Assembly: GCF_001888055.1 (NCBI RefSeq)
Contig: NZ_LXHZ01000022.1
Location: forward strand, 186,001 to 250,000
DNA from: Rappaport israeli
GTDB taxonomy: Bacteria; Pseudomonadota; Gammaproteobacteria; Cardiobacteriales; Cardiobacteriaceae
Direction of reading: 5' to 3'
Length of the DNA stretch: 64,000 nucleotides
The notes beneath the pieces were generated by a model. That model did no database searches. It saw only the letters and a program-made list of their open reading frames with translations, and was not told the origin of the DNA. A program made the translations under genes and the position numbers. The first letter of the stretch is position 1. Each line of letters starts with the position of its first letter. Of this stretch, positions 1 to 8,589 are shown in pieces.

Positions 1-1727
1 TAGAGCCTATTCAAATTGAAAGCGCAATTAAAAGCTTACAACGAATTCAAGATGTTTGGTCGCCTTACAATGGTCTACTTAATAACTTTTTTAATGACTA
101 TAATGCTGGAAATATTCAACTAGATAACATTCAATTTGCTGCCGACTATGCACGTATTTATACCACACGGCTTCTAAATGAAAATGATGATATCACTAAT
201 GCATTGCAAGATAATTCTAACGCTCAAACCAACTTAGTTCGTCTTATTCAAATTGTTGGGATAATTATTGCAATATCGATTTTCTTCTTTATTGTTTTCC
301 GTGCATTGAGACAATTACTGCGTTCAGATGCAGAGCTTGCGAAATCGCGTCGTGAAACTACTGAAATCATGAATTCTATTCAAGAAGGATTATTCTTGAT
401 AGACCGTGACTATATTATTGGTGAACAACAGTCCAAACAGTTAGGTCATATTTTCCCTGTTAAGGATATTTCAGGTAAAAAACTTGATGAAGTATTAGAA
501 GGCGTTGTTCCAGAAAAAAATATTGAAAATACAAAACGCTTTATAAATCAATTATTCAATCGAAAAGTACATGGAGACTTGATTAATGATTTGAATCCAT
601 TGCGTCGTGTAATGATTCAAAGAAAAAATGAAAATGGCTCTACAGAAACAATTTATTTGAGCTTCCAATTTGTCCGCTCATACGAAGGCAAGAAAATACA
701 TAATGTTTTGGTTAGCATTACTGACGTTACTTTAGCTGTTGAGTTGGAACAACGTCTAGAGAAAGAAAAAGAACAATCAGAAATGCAATTTAAAATGTTA
801 GTTAAATTGTTACGCATAGAACCTACTATTTTGGATGGTTTAATGCGCAATGCATCTAAAATGGCAGAGCGTATCAATGATATTCTACGCGATAAAAAAT
901 GGAGCCAATCGGCATTAAAGCAAAAAGTTAATGATATTTTCCGTGAAGTACATAGCTTTAAAGGAGAGGCTTCTGCATTAGAGTTAGAAGGTTTTGTTGA
1001 TATTGCTGAATCTATCGAAAATCAACTAAAAGCTCTACGTGAAAGAAATCAGTTAAGTGGGAATGACTTTTTAGGAATTGCTCTTTCTCTAGAGCAATTT
1101 TATAACCTAAATCAAGATATTGAGAACATGCGTAGTCGCTTGGTTAATCTTAATATGCAATTAGATTCTAATAGATCAGAAAATATCTCTGAATATTTTA
1201 AAAATTTTGCAGATAAAATTGCGCAAAGAAATCAAAAAGAAGTTCAATTGCAAGTTTTAGGATTTGATGATGTGTCATTAGATAATGAGACTCTTGATAA
1301 AATCAAAGAAGTTACTATTCAACTTCTTCGTAATGCGATTGTTCATGGTTGTGAATTGCCAGAAGTTCGTCAAAGATTAGGCAAACCTGCTTATGGCCGA
1401 GTAAGAATCAGACTAATAAAGAAAAATGATTTTTATGAGATTATTGTTGAAGATGATGGTGGTGGCATTCTTATTGAGGAAATTCGCAAAAAGTTAGTTA
1501 AAGAAGGTTTGTATACGCAGGAACAGGCTAATAATTTACAGCAACGCGATTTGTATCAGGCTATCTTTACCTCTGGCTTATCTACAGCAAAAGAAAGCAA
1601 TGAAGATGCCGGTAGAGGTGTAGGCATGGATGTTGTAAAAGATAGAATCCAGCAGTTGCATGGAAAAATAAATATCCGCTCTGAAGTTGGAAAATATAGT
1701 CAATTTATTATTCGCTTTCCTGCTTAA
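1..1727 (+). CDS. CheA-like transmembrane histidine kinase, 5' end outside window
   Basis: The reading frame is already open at base 3, so the start lies upstream of the window; an apparent TTG start at 204 is only an internal codon. Visible order: a helical periplasmic segment resembling the end of a PilJ-type sensor region, one membrane helix (bases about 235-305), a PAS-like region, an Hpt-type helix with HSFKG (His codon 951-953), a CheA P3-like dimerisation stretch, then a CheA-type ATPase domain with N-box LLRNAIVHG, G1 DDGGGI and G2 GRGVGMD. The protein stops right after the ATPase fold (FIIRFPA), so the CheW-binding P5 domain of true CheA is absent. The His of the Hpt would be phosphorylated by the ATPase domain and pass phosphate to a receiver, most simply the next gene 27 bases downstream. 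Domain assignment is firm; the signal sensed is unknown. Confidence 0.85.
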   Translation, partial: EPIQIESAIKSLQRIQDVWSPYNGLLNNFFNDYNAGNIQLDNIQFAADYARIYTTRLLNENDDITNALQDNSNAQTNLVRLIQIVGIIIAISIFFFIVFRALRQLLRSDAELAKSRRETTEIMNSIQEGLFLIDRDYIIGEQQSKQLGHIFPVKDISGKKLDEVLEGVVPEKNIENTKRFINQLFNRKVHGDLINDLNPLRRVMIQRKNENGSTETIYLSFQFVRSYEGKKIHNVLVSITDVTLAVELEQRLEKEKEQSEMQFKMLVKLLRIEPTILDGLMRNASKMAERINDILRDKKWSQSALKQKVNDIFREVHSFKGEASALELEGFVDIAESIENQLKALRERNQLSGNDFLGIALSLEQFYNLNQDIENMRSRLVNLNMQLDSNRSENISEYFKNFADKIAQRNQKEVQLQVLGFDDVSLDNETLDKIKEVTIQLLRNAIVHGCELPEVRQRLGKPAYGRVRIRLIKKNDFYEIIVEDDGGGILIEEIRKKLVKEGLYTQEQANNLQQRDLYQAIFTSGLSTAKESNEDAGRGVGMDVVKDRIQQLHGKINIRSEVGKYSQFIIRFPA

Positions 1728-1754
1728 TTCATAATTTTATATTGGAGTATTCTT

Positions 1755-2150
1755 ATGTATCGTTTGATGGTTGTTGATGATTCTACGATTATACGTAACA
1801 AAATTAGTCGCACTTCCACTGGTAATCAACAAAATCGCTTTAAAATTGTTTGCACTGCCACAAATGGGCAAGAAGCGATTGAGCAGTGTAAAAAATATTT
1901 GCCAGATATTGCCACAATGGATATTACCATGCCAGGCATGGACGGTTTAGAAACTATTCCCAAGCTACTCGAAATAAAACCTGATTTACAAATTTTGGTG
2001 GTCTCCGCCCTATCTGATGAAAGTACAGGACTTAAAGCGCTAGAATTGGGCGCTAGTGGATTTGTGATTAAACCTTTTACAGAAATTGAATTACAAAGGG
2101 CTCTAGAGTCTATTATAGATTTTATCGAAGAGGGTAATGATGAAGACTAA
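1755..2150 (+). CDS. Single-domain CheY-like response regulator
   Basis: A 131-residue stand-alone receiver domain. It carries the acidic pair D8/D9, phosphoacceptor D56 in ATMDITMPGMDG, the conserved Ser at 84 (VVSALS) and Lys at 106 (VIKPF), so all catalytic receiver positions are present. There is no output domain, hence it should act by protein-protein contact as CheY does. It starts 27 bases after the CheA-like kinase and is followed by a terminator, so the two form a short operon. The convergent CheX-like gene next door is a plausible phosphatase for it. The cognate pairing and the final target (motor, pilus or other) are inferred. Confidence 0.9.
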   Translation: MYRLMVVDDSTIIRNKISRTSTGNQQNRFKIVCTATNGQEAIEQCKKYLPDIATMDITMPGMDGLETIPKLLEIKPDLQILVVSALSDESTGLKALELGASGFVIKPFTEIELQRALESIIDFIEEGNDED

Positions 2151-2171
2151 ATTGTGACAAATTAAAACTCA

Positions 2172-2210
2172 AAAACCGTACTCTCCTATATAAGGGAAGT
2201 ACGGTTTTAT
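2172..2210 (+). terminator. Rho-independent terminator after the kinase/receiver operon
   Basis: Perfect 11-bp stem AAAACCGTACT / AGTACGGTTTT (2172-2182 and 2198-2208) followed by a T-rich stretch. It lies between convergent genes and may serve both strands. Confidence 0.85.
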
Positions 2211-2246
2211 TTTAAGAAATAAAAATGAATAAAATTTCAAGTAACT

Positions 2247-2711
2247 TTATGGATTTGATCTTTGCTCAATACTTACCACAATATTAGCTGTATATTCTTT
2301 CCAAATTATTGGAATAACAAATGAGCGTGTTGTTTTAGGTAAGTAGACTTCATCAGGCTGTCCTTTAACTACTAATGGTGTAGAAATTACAAATTCTTCT
2401 CCATATTCTGCACGAGCATTTCCAGAAATGGTATTAGCAATTTCACCAATTAAATCCATCATTGTTTCTTCTGATTTATCAGGTTCTTTAATAGTTAAAA
2501 GAAGATTATGTAATAGAACTCTTGGCGCAGAAAAATATACGCTTCCTCGATAAGGTCCTGAAATACCAATAATTCCCGTATAATCATAAACTGAAGGTTT
2601 ATTCCCTTCTATTAAGTAAGGAGAACCTACCTTAACACCAATATTATTCACTTCGTTAAAATATTTATTTACGCTATCAATAAATATTTGAATTCTCTTC
2701 TCTTCTAACAT
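2247..2711 (-). CDS. CheX-like chemotaxis phosphatase domain protein
   Basis: About 154 residues. It contains the ExxN signature of the CheC/CheX/FliY phosphatase family in GEIANTISG near the middle, in the usual surroundings of a helix followed by beta strands. Family members dephosphorylate CheY-P. I place the start at the ATG at 2711, not the upstream ATG at 2732, because a perfect GGAGGT sits six bases before 2711 and falls inside the longer reading. The gene is convergent with the CheY-like receiver and has its own near-consensus promoter. Its substrate is inferred from this position. A general CheX-domain protein of unrelated function is the alternative. Confidence 0.75.
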   Translation of the reverse strand: MLEEKRIQIFIDSVNKYFNEVNNIGVKVGSPYLIEGNKPSVYDYTGIIGISGPYRGSVYFSAPRVLLHNLLLTIKEPDKSEETMMDLIGEIANTISGNARAEYGEEFVISTPLVVKGQPDEVYLPKTTRSFVIPIIWKEYTANIVVSIEQRSNP

Positions 2712-2744
2712 ACTAATACCTCCACGTAACATGACACCTAATTA

Positions 2745-2785
2745 AGTATATAAATACGTAAAAACAGCTGTCAATAAAATTGACA
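2745..2785 (-). promoter_or_regulatory. Promoter of the CheX-like gene with palindrome over -35
   Basis: On the minus strand TTGACA (2774-2769) and TATACT (2750-2745) are separated by 18 bases, close to the sigma-70 consensus. The predicted transcript starts about 27 bases before the ATG at 2711. A perfect inverted repeat TGTCAAT-3-ATTGACA (2769-2785) contains the -35 hexamer, so it could be a repressor site. Confidence 0.55.
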
Positions 2786-2852
2786 ACTCATATATGAAAT
2801 AATAATAAATATTATTTTTGTGAGAATATAATAGCGCGTTCAAATAGTCAAT

Positions 2853-4178
2853 TTACTCTGATTCTAATTTCTCACTTCGTTTACCAACATGTGAGCGCGT
2901 GTTGGGATTGTTATCATCTAGGAGTGGGTCATCATATTCATCTCCAATAGTGGTTCTATTTCCAGCCACCCATGGAATGGTTGTTCCTTGAATAATAATA
3001 GAAAACACAACTACTGCGTAGGTCATTAATAAAATGGTTTCACGATAGGCGCTATTTGGCAAAGTTAGTGCTAAAGCAATGGATAATCCACCACGTAACC
3101 CACCCCAAGTTAGGATGCGTACGGAACGTGGTGAAAAAAAGTAGCGCCGACTTAATAGCGCAACAGGAATTAATACACTAATCCAGCGCCCAAATAAAAC
3201 AACGATAATGGCAAATATCCCTAATAATAGGCGGTGACTATCCATTGGAATAACGAGCAATAAAATTCCAATCATCACAAATAAGGTGCTATTTAATACT
3301 TCGTCAACCACTTCCCAGAAAGTATACATGGATTCTAGGGCTTTATGCGTCATCCCTTTGTAGCACAAATGCCCAAATACAATCCCTACAATCACTACAG
3401 CGATGGCGGCTGAAACTTCTATCCATTCTGCAAATTGAAAAGTGCCAAATACAAGCGCTAAAGTCAGCATGATTTCAATATGATAATCACGCGTCATGCG
3501 CATTAAAAGATACGCTCCCACACCAGCAACCGCTCCTAAAGCAATCCCACCAAACACATTACGCGCAAAAAAGAGTGAAACTTCTGCAAAGCTCATTGTT
3601 TCGGCATTGACCGCCAACGAGAAAAAGAATGTAAAGACCACCAAACCAATCCCATCATTAAACAATGATTCACCACAAACATCCATATCCAATCCTTTAG
3701 AGACACCAATAGAGCGCAAAATTGCGAGCACCGCGATTGGGTCAGTAGGAGAAATAAGCGCTGCAAAAGCAAAGCAATACATCAATGGTAACTCTACAGA
3801 ACTCAACAAATGAATGGCGTAGTACATACCATAGCCAACCAAAAGGGTAGAAATTAAAACCCCACAAATTGCCAAGACAGTAATTGGAATCAGTCGCGGT
3901 TTTAAATCTTTAAACTCAATATTCATTGAACCCGCAAACAATAAAGCGCCTAACATGCCTTGGATTAAAGTATCGCTAAAATCAACTTGCATCACCAATG
4001 GCGTAACCCAATCATGCTCAATTAATCCTAAATATTTCGCCAGCAAAATACATAGAGAAAAGACCAATGCAATCAACATCACCCCAATTGTGCGATGCAA
4101 TTTTATAAAACGGTCATTTATTACAGCGAAAATAGCGGTAATGACCAATACAATAGCCATTAAATTAAAAGCGCTCAC
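2853..4178 (-). CDS. CPA1 family cation:proton antiporter (NhaP type)
   Basis: A 441-residue integral membrane protein with about twelve hydrophobic helices. CPA1 signatures are clear: PTDPIAV followed by GESLFNDG, the helix pair holding the ion-binding Asp residues, and TWGGLRGGLSIAL further on. The family exchanges Na+ or K+ for H+ across the inner membrane for pH and salt control. The start is a GTG at 4178 with a TGGGGT Shine-Dalgarno; the next Met lies six codons in and has no ribosome site. The C-terminal tail is polar and short, with no TrkA-C module. It is divergent from an MscS channel, which fits an ion and osmotic theme. Ion specificity cannot be read from sequence. Confidence 0.85.
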   Translation of the reverse strand: MSAFNLMAIVLVITAIFAVINDRFIKLHRTIGVMLIALVFSLCILLAKYLGLIEHDWVTPLVMQVDFSDTLIQGMLGALLFAGSMNIEFKDLKPRLIPITVLAICGVLISTLLVGYGMYYAIHLLSSVELPLMYCFAFAALISPTDPIAVLAILRSIGVSKGLDMDVCGESLFNDGIGLVVFTFFFSLAVNAETMSFAEVSLFFARNVFGGIALGAVAGVGAYLLMRMTRDYHIEIMLTLALVFGTFQFAEWIEVSAAIAVVIVGIVFGHLCYKGMTHKALESMYTFWEVVDEVLNSTLFVMIGILLLVIPMDSHRLLLGIFAIIVVLFGRWISVLIPVALLSRRYFFSPRSVRILTWGGLRGGLSIALALTLPNSAYRETILLMTYAVVVFSIIIQGTTIPWVAGNRTTIGDEYDDPLLDDNNPNTRSHVGKRSEKLESE

Positions 4179-4203
4179 ACATTACCCCAAAGGAAGTTGA
4201 AAG

Positions 4204-4227
4204 AAAACGCGTCATTATACGCGTTTT
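4204..4227. promoter_or_regulatory. Perfect inverted repeat in divergent antiporter/MscS region
   Basis: AAAACGCGT-6-ACGCGTTTT, two 9-base arms, lies 26 bases upstream of the antiporter start. A TATAAT for the plus strand follows at 4251-4256. It could be an operator or a leader hairpin of the antiporter transcript. Confidence 0.4.
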
Positions 4228-4337
4228 ACAACACTATCAATGGCTTATCCTATAATTTAGACCTGCTTTTTATCCTACCCATTATCCTACCCGTGATATA
4301 GTGCGCGATTTTTGTATATTTTATTTGTATCTTTCAA

Positions 4338-6077
4338 ATGAAGAGATTGTCCATGAAATTAACCATTATTAGACTCTTCAGTAGCCTGCTGCTAATACTT
4401 CTAATGCCCTTAGCTTTAGCGCAAGGGTTTGGTTTTGACCAATCACAAATTGCTAGTGAGCTAGAAGGAGATTTTAATGAGGCGTATTACCCTATTAAAA
4501 CGCTTAATGCTGGTCTACCCAAGCTCAATCCGCCAGCCAACCGACAATCCCCACAAGCATTAATTATTTTTTTTGAACAAGCCATTGCCGAACAAGATTA
4601 TCTACGCGCCGCCCATGCGCTCAATCTTAATCTTATCAACCCAGAAGACCAACCCGAACAAGGTGCCAAACTTGCAAAAAAACTCGCATTTTTATTAGAA
4701 AATGGCAAAGTCATTAATTATAAAACCCTTTCTGATCGCCCCGATGCACTTATTGAATCCATCCCCGGAACCAGCCAATCCAATGCTGGAAAACCCCAAC
4801 GCTCTATTAAGTTAGGCGAATTAGACCGCCAACACTACAAACAAACGATTCGCCTACAGCGCGTGCGCGTTAAAGAACTAGCCCCCATATGGGTTTTTTC
4901 TGCCAATACTGTCGATAGTATTGAACAGCTTTATCAAATTCATGCCCCCACCAAACTCGAACAAGCCTTACCTCAATGGATTAAAATAGAGCTTTTTTCT
5001 ATCACCCTATGGGAATATATTCTCGTTGCCATCCTATTAGCGCTTGGTATTTTAATTGGGCGTTTAATTAGCTTAATCACCGAAAAAATAGCTGGTTATC
5101 TAAAAGAGGGCATTATTCAAAATCTAATTCGCACCCTCACGCGCCCCATCACTTTTACCATCGCCCTAGGGTTGCTCTATGGCATCACTTCTGGACTTAT
5201 CATTGGCAACAAAGCTATCGCCTCCAGCCTACGCCCCATCATGTGGATAAGTTTTGTTATTGCCGCCATCTGGCTTGGCACTCATATTATTAATTTCTTT
5301 GCTGATCGCTACAAAAGTTTACAAATCACCCCTCTTGATGACGACCAAAGCAGCCAACATCGCTGTCGCATGACCTACCTCTCTATCGGCAGACGCGTCT
5401 TCACATTCAGCTTAATTTTAATTGGCATCGTCATTATGTTGTCTGAATTTATCAACATCAAACTTGTTGGCGCCAGTCTACTCACCTCTGCTGGCGTGTT
5501 AAGTATTATTTTAGGCGTTGCTGCCCAGCCCTTGCTAGCAAACATAGTCGCTGGCATACAAGTTGCAATTACCCGCCCCATTAGTATCGGAGATACCATT
5601 GTTATACACGACGAATGGGTAGTCGTTGAAGAACTCACCTACACCTACGCCATCTTGCTTACTTGGGATGAAAGACGCCTCATCGTCCCCATGCGTGATT
5701 TTGTAACCGAACCCCTCATCAACTGGTCACACACCAACCAACATATGCGCCATCCCGTTTTCTTATATGTCGATTACAGCATTGACCTAGAAGCTTTAAA
5801 AAAACACTTCATTGAACAAGCCAAAGCCCACGAAAACTGGTGTCAGAAAGTCGAACCCGACCTTCTCATCCTAGAATATCATCCCACCTATTTAAAACTC
5901 CGCGGACAAGTCAGCGCCAACACGCCCAACCTAGCTTGGGCCATGGCAAAAGACCTTCGAGAAATCATGCTCACCTACCTACAACAAAACGCCCCCGATG
6001 CCCTACCTCGTGAGCGTATCAGCACTCTTAACCCCTCTAATGCTTCATTCCCACCCCATTTAAACACCTCACAATAA
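4338..6077 (+). CDS. MscS family mechanosensitive ion channel
   Basis: 579 residues. An N-terminal signal-like helix ends near LALAQG, then about 190 residues of soluble periplasmic domain, then four to five membrane helices from residue 215 on. The MscS core is recognisable: the Gly/Ala-rich pore helix SAGVLSIILGVAAQPLLANI followed by the beta-domain entry TRPISIGDTIVI and the loop VPMRDFVTEPLINWS. Such channels open under membrane tension and release solutes on hypo-osmotic shock. Start 4338 is the first ATG; a second ATG at 4353 is equally possible and neither has a strong ribosome site. Its neighbours are an antiporter on one side and a broken nnrS on the other. Confidence 0.85.
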   Translation: MKRLSMKLTIIRLFSSLLLILLMPLALAQGFGFDQSQIASELEGDFNEAYYPIKTLNAGLPKLNPPANRQSPQALIIFFEQAIAEQDYLRAAHALNLNLINPEDQPEQGAKLAKKLAFLLENGKVINYKTLSDRPDALIESIPGTSQSNAGKPQRSIKLGELDRQHYKQTIRLQRVRVKELAPIWVFSANTVDSIEQLYQIHAPTKLEQALPQWIKIELFSITLWEYILVAILLALGILIGRLISLITEKIAGYLKEGIIQNLIRTLTRPITFTIALGLLYGITSGLIIGNKAIASSLRPIMWISFVIAAIWLGTHIINFFADRYKSLQITPLDDDQSSQHRCRMTYLSIGRRVFTFSLILIGIVIMLSEFINIKLVGASLLTSAGVLSIILGVAAQPLLANIVAGIQVAITRPISIGDTIVIHDEWVVVEELTYTYAILLTWDERRLIVPMRDFVTEPLINWSHTNQHMRHPVFLYVDYSIDLEALKKHFIEQAKAHENWCQKVEPDLLILEYHPTYLKLRGQVSANTPNLAWAMAKDLREIMLTYLQQNAPDALPRERISTLNPSNASFPPHLNTSQ

Positions 6078-6160
6078 AATCCTCCATGCTAGACTATGCC
6101 CCTTCTACATGTAAAATCACATACATTAAAACCCTCTATAAATTCTAAGGAGAAACCAAC

Positions 6161-7325
6161 ATGCATAACCACGCCGTATTTAACCTAGGCTTTCGCCTCT
6201 TTTTTCTATCCGCCACCTTTCTATCAGTCTGCACCATGACGATTTGGTTATTTCTCTTTGGGTTAGGCTTCCCCCTACATCTAACCGCACTCCCCCCACT
6301 CTATTGGCATGGACACGAAATGATATTTGGCTACGCATGGCAGTTGTTGCAGGATTCTTACTCACCGCCGTACAAAACTGGACGGGCATCGCCATGCCCC
6401 ACGGAAAATCCCTCTTATTCATCTGGTTACCATGGTTTAGCGCTCGCCTCATCTTCACCCTATACCCCAACGCCCACATCCTCGCCGAATGTCTAGACAC
6501 CTTATTTTTAATTCTTCTTATTCATCCCATCGCCCGCGCCATCTTCCAAGTCAAACAATACCGACAAATGGGCATCCTCTCCAAACTTTGTCTATTACTT
6601 ATTGCCAACCTACTTTACCTCAGCGGCTCTCTCAACTGGCTCAACCAAGGACACCATTTAGCACTTCAACTCGGGTTCTTTTTAATCCTCTCACTTGTCC
6701 TTACCATCGGTCGTCGCATACTCCCCTTTTTCATAGAAAAAGGCGTTGGTTATCCCGTCACCCTTAAAAATTCCGCATTAAAAGACAAACTTTCTCTCAT
6801 AACCTTCCTCTTGTTTTTTCTCACTGAAATATTTACCCCATGGCATACCTTCGCCAGTTTTCTCGCACTTAGTGCTGCCCTCACCCAAACTTGGCGACTC
6901 ATCGGCTGGTATACCCAAGGCATTTGGAAAAAACCTCTTCTCTGGAGCCTTTATCTTGGCATGATTACCATCATCATTGGATTAACCTTATACTTCTTAC
7001 GCCTCTTTTTCCCCATCACCAACTCACTCGCACTCCACGCCCTAGCCGTAGGTGGCATTGGCATCATCTCACTATCTATGATAGGACGGGTAAGTCTAGG
7101 ACACACTGGGCGCAACATTCACCAACCTTCCAAATGGCTCATTTTTGCCTATACATCCTCTTCGCTGCATTTTTCTTTCGCGTTCTTATGCCATTAATCC
7201 TCCCCCAAAAATATCTTATCTGGATTATTCATGCGCAAGTTTGCTGGATTATTGCATTTTTAGCGCTCATCAAACCCTACCTACATATCTGGACAACTCC
7301 TAGACCCGACGGTAAACACGGCTAA
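6161..7325 (+). pseudogene. nnrS: NnrS family protein, frame broken twice
   Basis: Three consecutive frames together encode one NnrS-type haem/copper membrane protein of about 388 residues, a family linked to nitric-oxide stress. Frame one gives FNLGFRLFF and HGHEMIFGYA; frame two continues from 6337 with MAVVAGFLLTAVQNW, GRRILPFF and MIGRVSLGHTGR; frame three resumes near 7155 with ILFAAFFFRVLMPL. Each switch equals one missing base, at about 6336-6337 and 7150-7155. Restored length and motif order match the family. Neither site is a clear homopolymer, so true decay is less easy to exclude here than elsewhere in the window. The ATG at 6161 follows an AAGGAG Shine-Dalgarno. Confidence 0.8.
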
Positions 7326-7374
7326 AAACAACACTTGCAAAACCAAACCAACCCCACTATAATCCGCCCACCCT

Positions 7375-7451
7375 AGGCGCGTAGCTCAGTTGGTTAGAGC
7401 ACCACCTTGACATGGTGGGGGTCGTTGGTTCGAGTCCAATCGTGCCTACCA
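7375..7451 (+). tRNA. tRNA-Val (GAC)
   Basis: A full cloverleaf of 77 bases: acceptor AGGCGCG/CGTGCCT with one G-U pair, D arm GCTC/GAGC, anticodon stem CCACC/GGTGG with anticodon GAC at 7409-7411, T arm with TTCGAGT, and encoded CCA. Confidence 0.97.
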
Positions 7452-7460
7452 AATACTTTA

Positions 7461-7484
7461 AAACCCACACGAGTGGGTTTTTAT
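7461..7484 (+). terminator. Terminator after tRNA-Val
   Basis: Stem AAACCCAC / GTGGGTTT with a four-base loop followed by TTT, ten bases after the tRNA. Confidence 0.8.
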
Positions 7485-7560
7485 GTGTGATAATTTTAAA
7501 ACGCATAGAATCGTTACTATAATTACACTTTAAACATCAAACATACTCCCATCACACTGG

Positions 7561-7582
7561 TATAATTCAAAACGATCGTTTT
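7561..7582 (+). promoter_or_regulatory. Extended -10 promoter and palindrome before the MliC-like gene
   Basis: TGGTATAAT gives an extended -10 at 7561-7566. Directly after it lies a perfect 14-base palindrome, AAAACGATCGTTTT (7569-7582), covering the predicted transcription start, where a repressor would block initiation. No good -35 is visible, as is usual for extended -10 promoters. Confidence 0.45.
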
Positions 7583-7622
7583 ATTCAGTACGATTTTTTT
7601 TCCACTATCAAGAGAGGTTTTT

Positions 7623-8060
7623 ATGAAAAAACTAGCTATTTTACTTCCTTTTGCTTTATTAACTGCTTGCGCTCCAGCAACTAACAATCAATCCAACGTG
7701 ACCAATACTCAACATGAGCACACAACCCACCAACACAACCAAATGCAAAACAACGTAGTAGCACAAGCTCCCGTAGCATCTAATACTGTTGAACGTGCTT
7801 ATGCTTGTGAAGGCAATGGACAAATCATTTCTAGAGCAAATGAAAATTCAGCGCGCATCTCTGCAACCATTCCACAACTGAATCTAATCAACCAAGAAAT
7901 TGAACTTGAAATCACACGTTCAGGCAGTGGCGTACTTTATGTCAACAAACAAAATCCAGAAAATGTCATCCAGTGGTTCTTGAAAGGTGACCAATATGGT
8001 TTATTTGAAGTAAGCTTTGCAGATGGACGCAATCTAACCATCAATTGCGACGCTATTTAA
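7623..8060 (+). CDS. Lipoprotein resembling MliC/PliC lysozyme inhibitors
   Basis: 145 residues. A lipoprotein signal peptide ends in lipobox LTAC with Cys at 16, then comes a low-complexity His/Asn/Gln linker to about residue 58. The C-terminal domain (about 60-145) has the cysteine pair YACEGN...TINCDA, the SGSGVLY segment and the FLKGDQ segment. These look like the SGxxY and KGDxA motifs by which MliC-type inhibitors insert into c-type lysozyme. If so it protects the wall from host lysozyme at the outer membrane. The match is by motif only, so another small lipoprotein family is possible. It is monocistronic between tRNA-Val and a strong terminator. Confidence 0.6.
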   Translation: MKKLAILLPFALLTACAPATNNQSNVTNTQHEHTTHQHNQMQNNVVAQAPVASNTVERAYACEGNGQIISRANENSARISATIPQLNLINQEIELEITRSGSGVLYVNKQNPENVIQWFLKGDQYGLFEVSFADGRNLTINCDAI

Positions 8061-8082
8061 TGTAACCTAGCCCTTTTAAAGC

Positions 8083-8112
8083 AAAAAGCCCGTTTTAAAC
8101 GGGCTTTTTTAT
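8083..8112 (+). terminator. Terminator of the MliC-like gene
   Basis: Stem AAAAAGCCCG / CGGGCTTTTT with a short T/A loop and a run of T, 22 bases after the stop codon. Confidence 0.9.
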
Positions 8113-8147
8113 AACCATATTACGGGGTAACACCAAAAACTAGCCAC

Positions 8148-8177
8148 AAAAAAATCCCCGAACTTAGAGCTCAGGGA
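8148..8177 (-). terminator. Terminator of the DUF883 gene
   Basis: On the minus strand a 12-bp stem, AAATCCCTGAGC / GTTCGGGGATTT with two G-U pairs, is followed by seven T. It lies downstream of the stop at 8202. Confidence 0.85.
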
Positions 8178-8201
8178 TTTCTGCAGCAATCGCTATTAAT
8201 C

Positions 8202-8543
8202 TTATCTAAATCTTTTTAAAATTTCATCAGGTACATAACGTAACCATTCATTGTCGCTGCGACGTACCAATAAAGTAGCAATTACGCCTGCGACTACGAT
8301 ACCCGTTACAGCAGCGCCAGTGATTAACCAATGATTTTCCACTGGACAATCATCTACCATATTGCGTACTTTACGAGCACCACGGCGCACGTAGTTTTGT
8401 GCATCGTCTGCAACATCCTCACCAAATTCACGCGCATCCTGTGCTTTCTCTTTAATGAACTTATCCATTTCTTTACTGCTACTCTCAAGAGATTTGCGCA
8501 TTTCAGCCAATTCAGCTTCCAATTTTTCTACACGATCAGACAT
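8202..8543 (-). CDS. DUF883 (ElaB/YqjD-like) inner-membrane protein
   Basis: 113 residues. A highly charged, predicted coiled-coil region (about 1-65) is followed by one C-terminal membrane helix (ITGAAVTGIVVAGVIATLLV, about 74-93) ending in RR, the arrangement of ElaB/YqjD/DUF883 proteins. In E. coli, YqjD and ElaB bind ribosomes at the membrane in stationary phase; whether this homologue does so is unknown. The ATG at 8543 follows AAGGAG. It is divergent from a YbiO-like channel and shares a promoter region with a perfect inverted repeat. Confidence 0.7.
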   Translation of the reverse strand: MSDRVEKLEAELAEMRKSLESSSKEMDKFIKEKAQDAREFGEDVADDAQNYVRRGARKVRNMVDDCPVENHWLITGAAVTGIVVAGVIATLLVRRSDNEWLRYVPDEILKRFR

Positions 8544-8589
8544 TTATTTCTCCTTAATATAAATCATCTAAAACAAAAAAACCTGCAAC

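Noticed and set aside
204-206. TTG at 204 as start of the CheA-like kinase
   Set aside because: The frame is open to base 3 with sensible PilJ-like residues, so the true start is outside the window.
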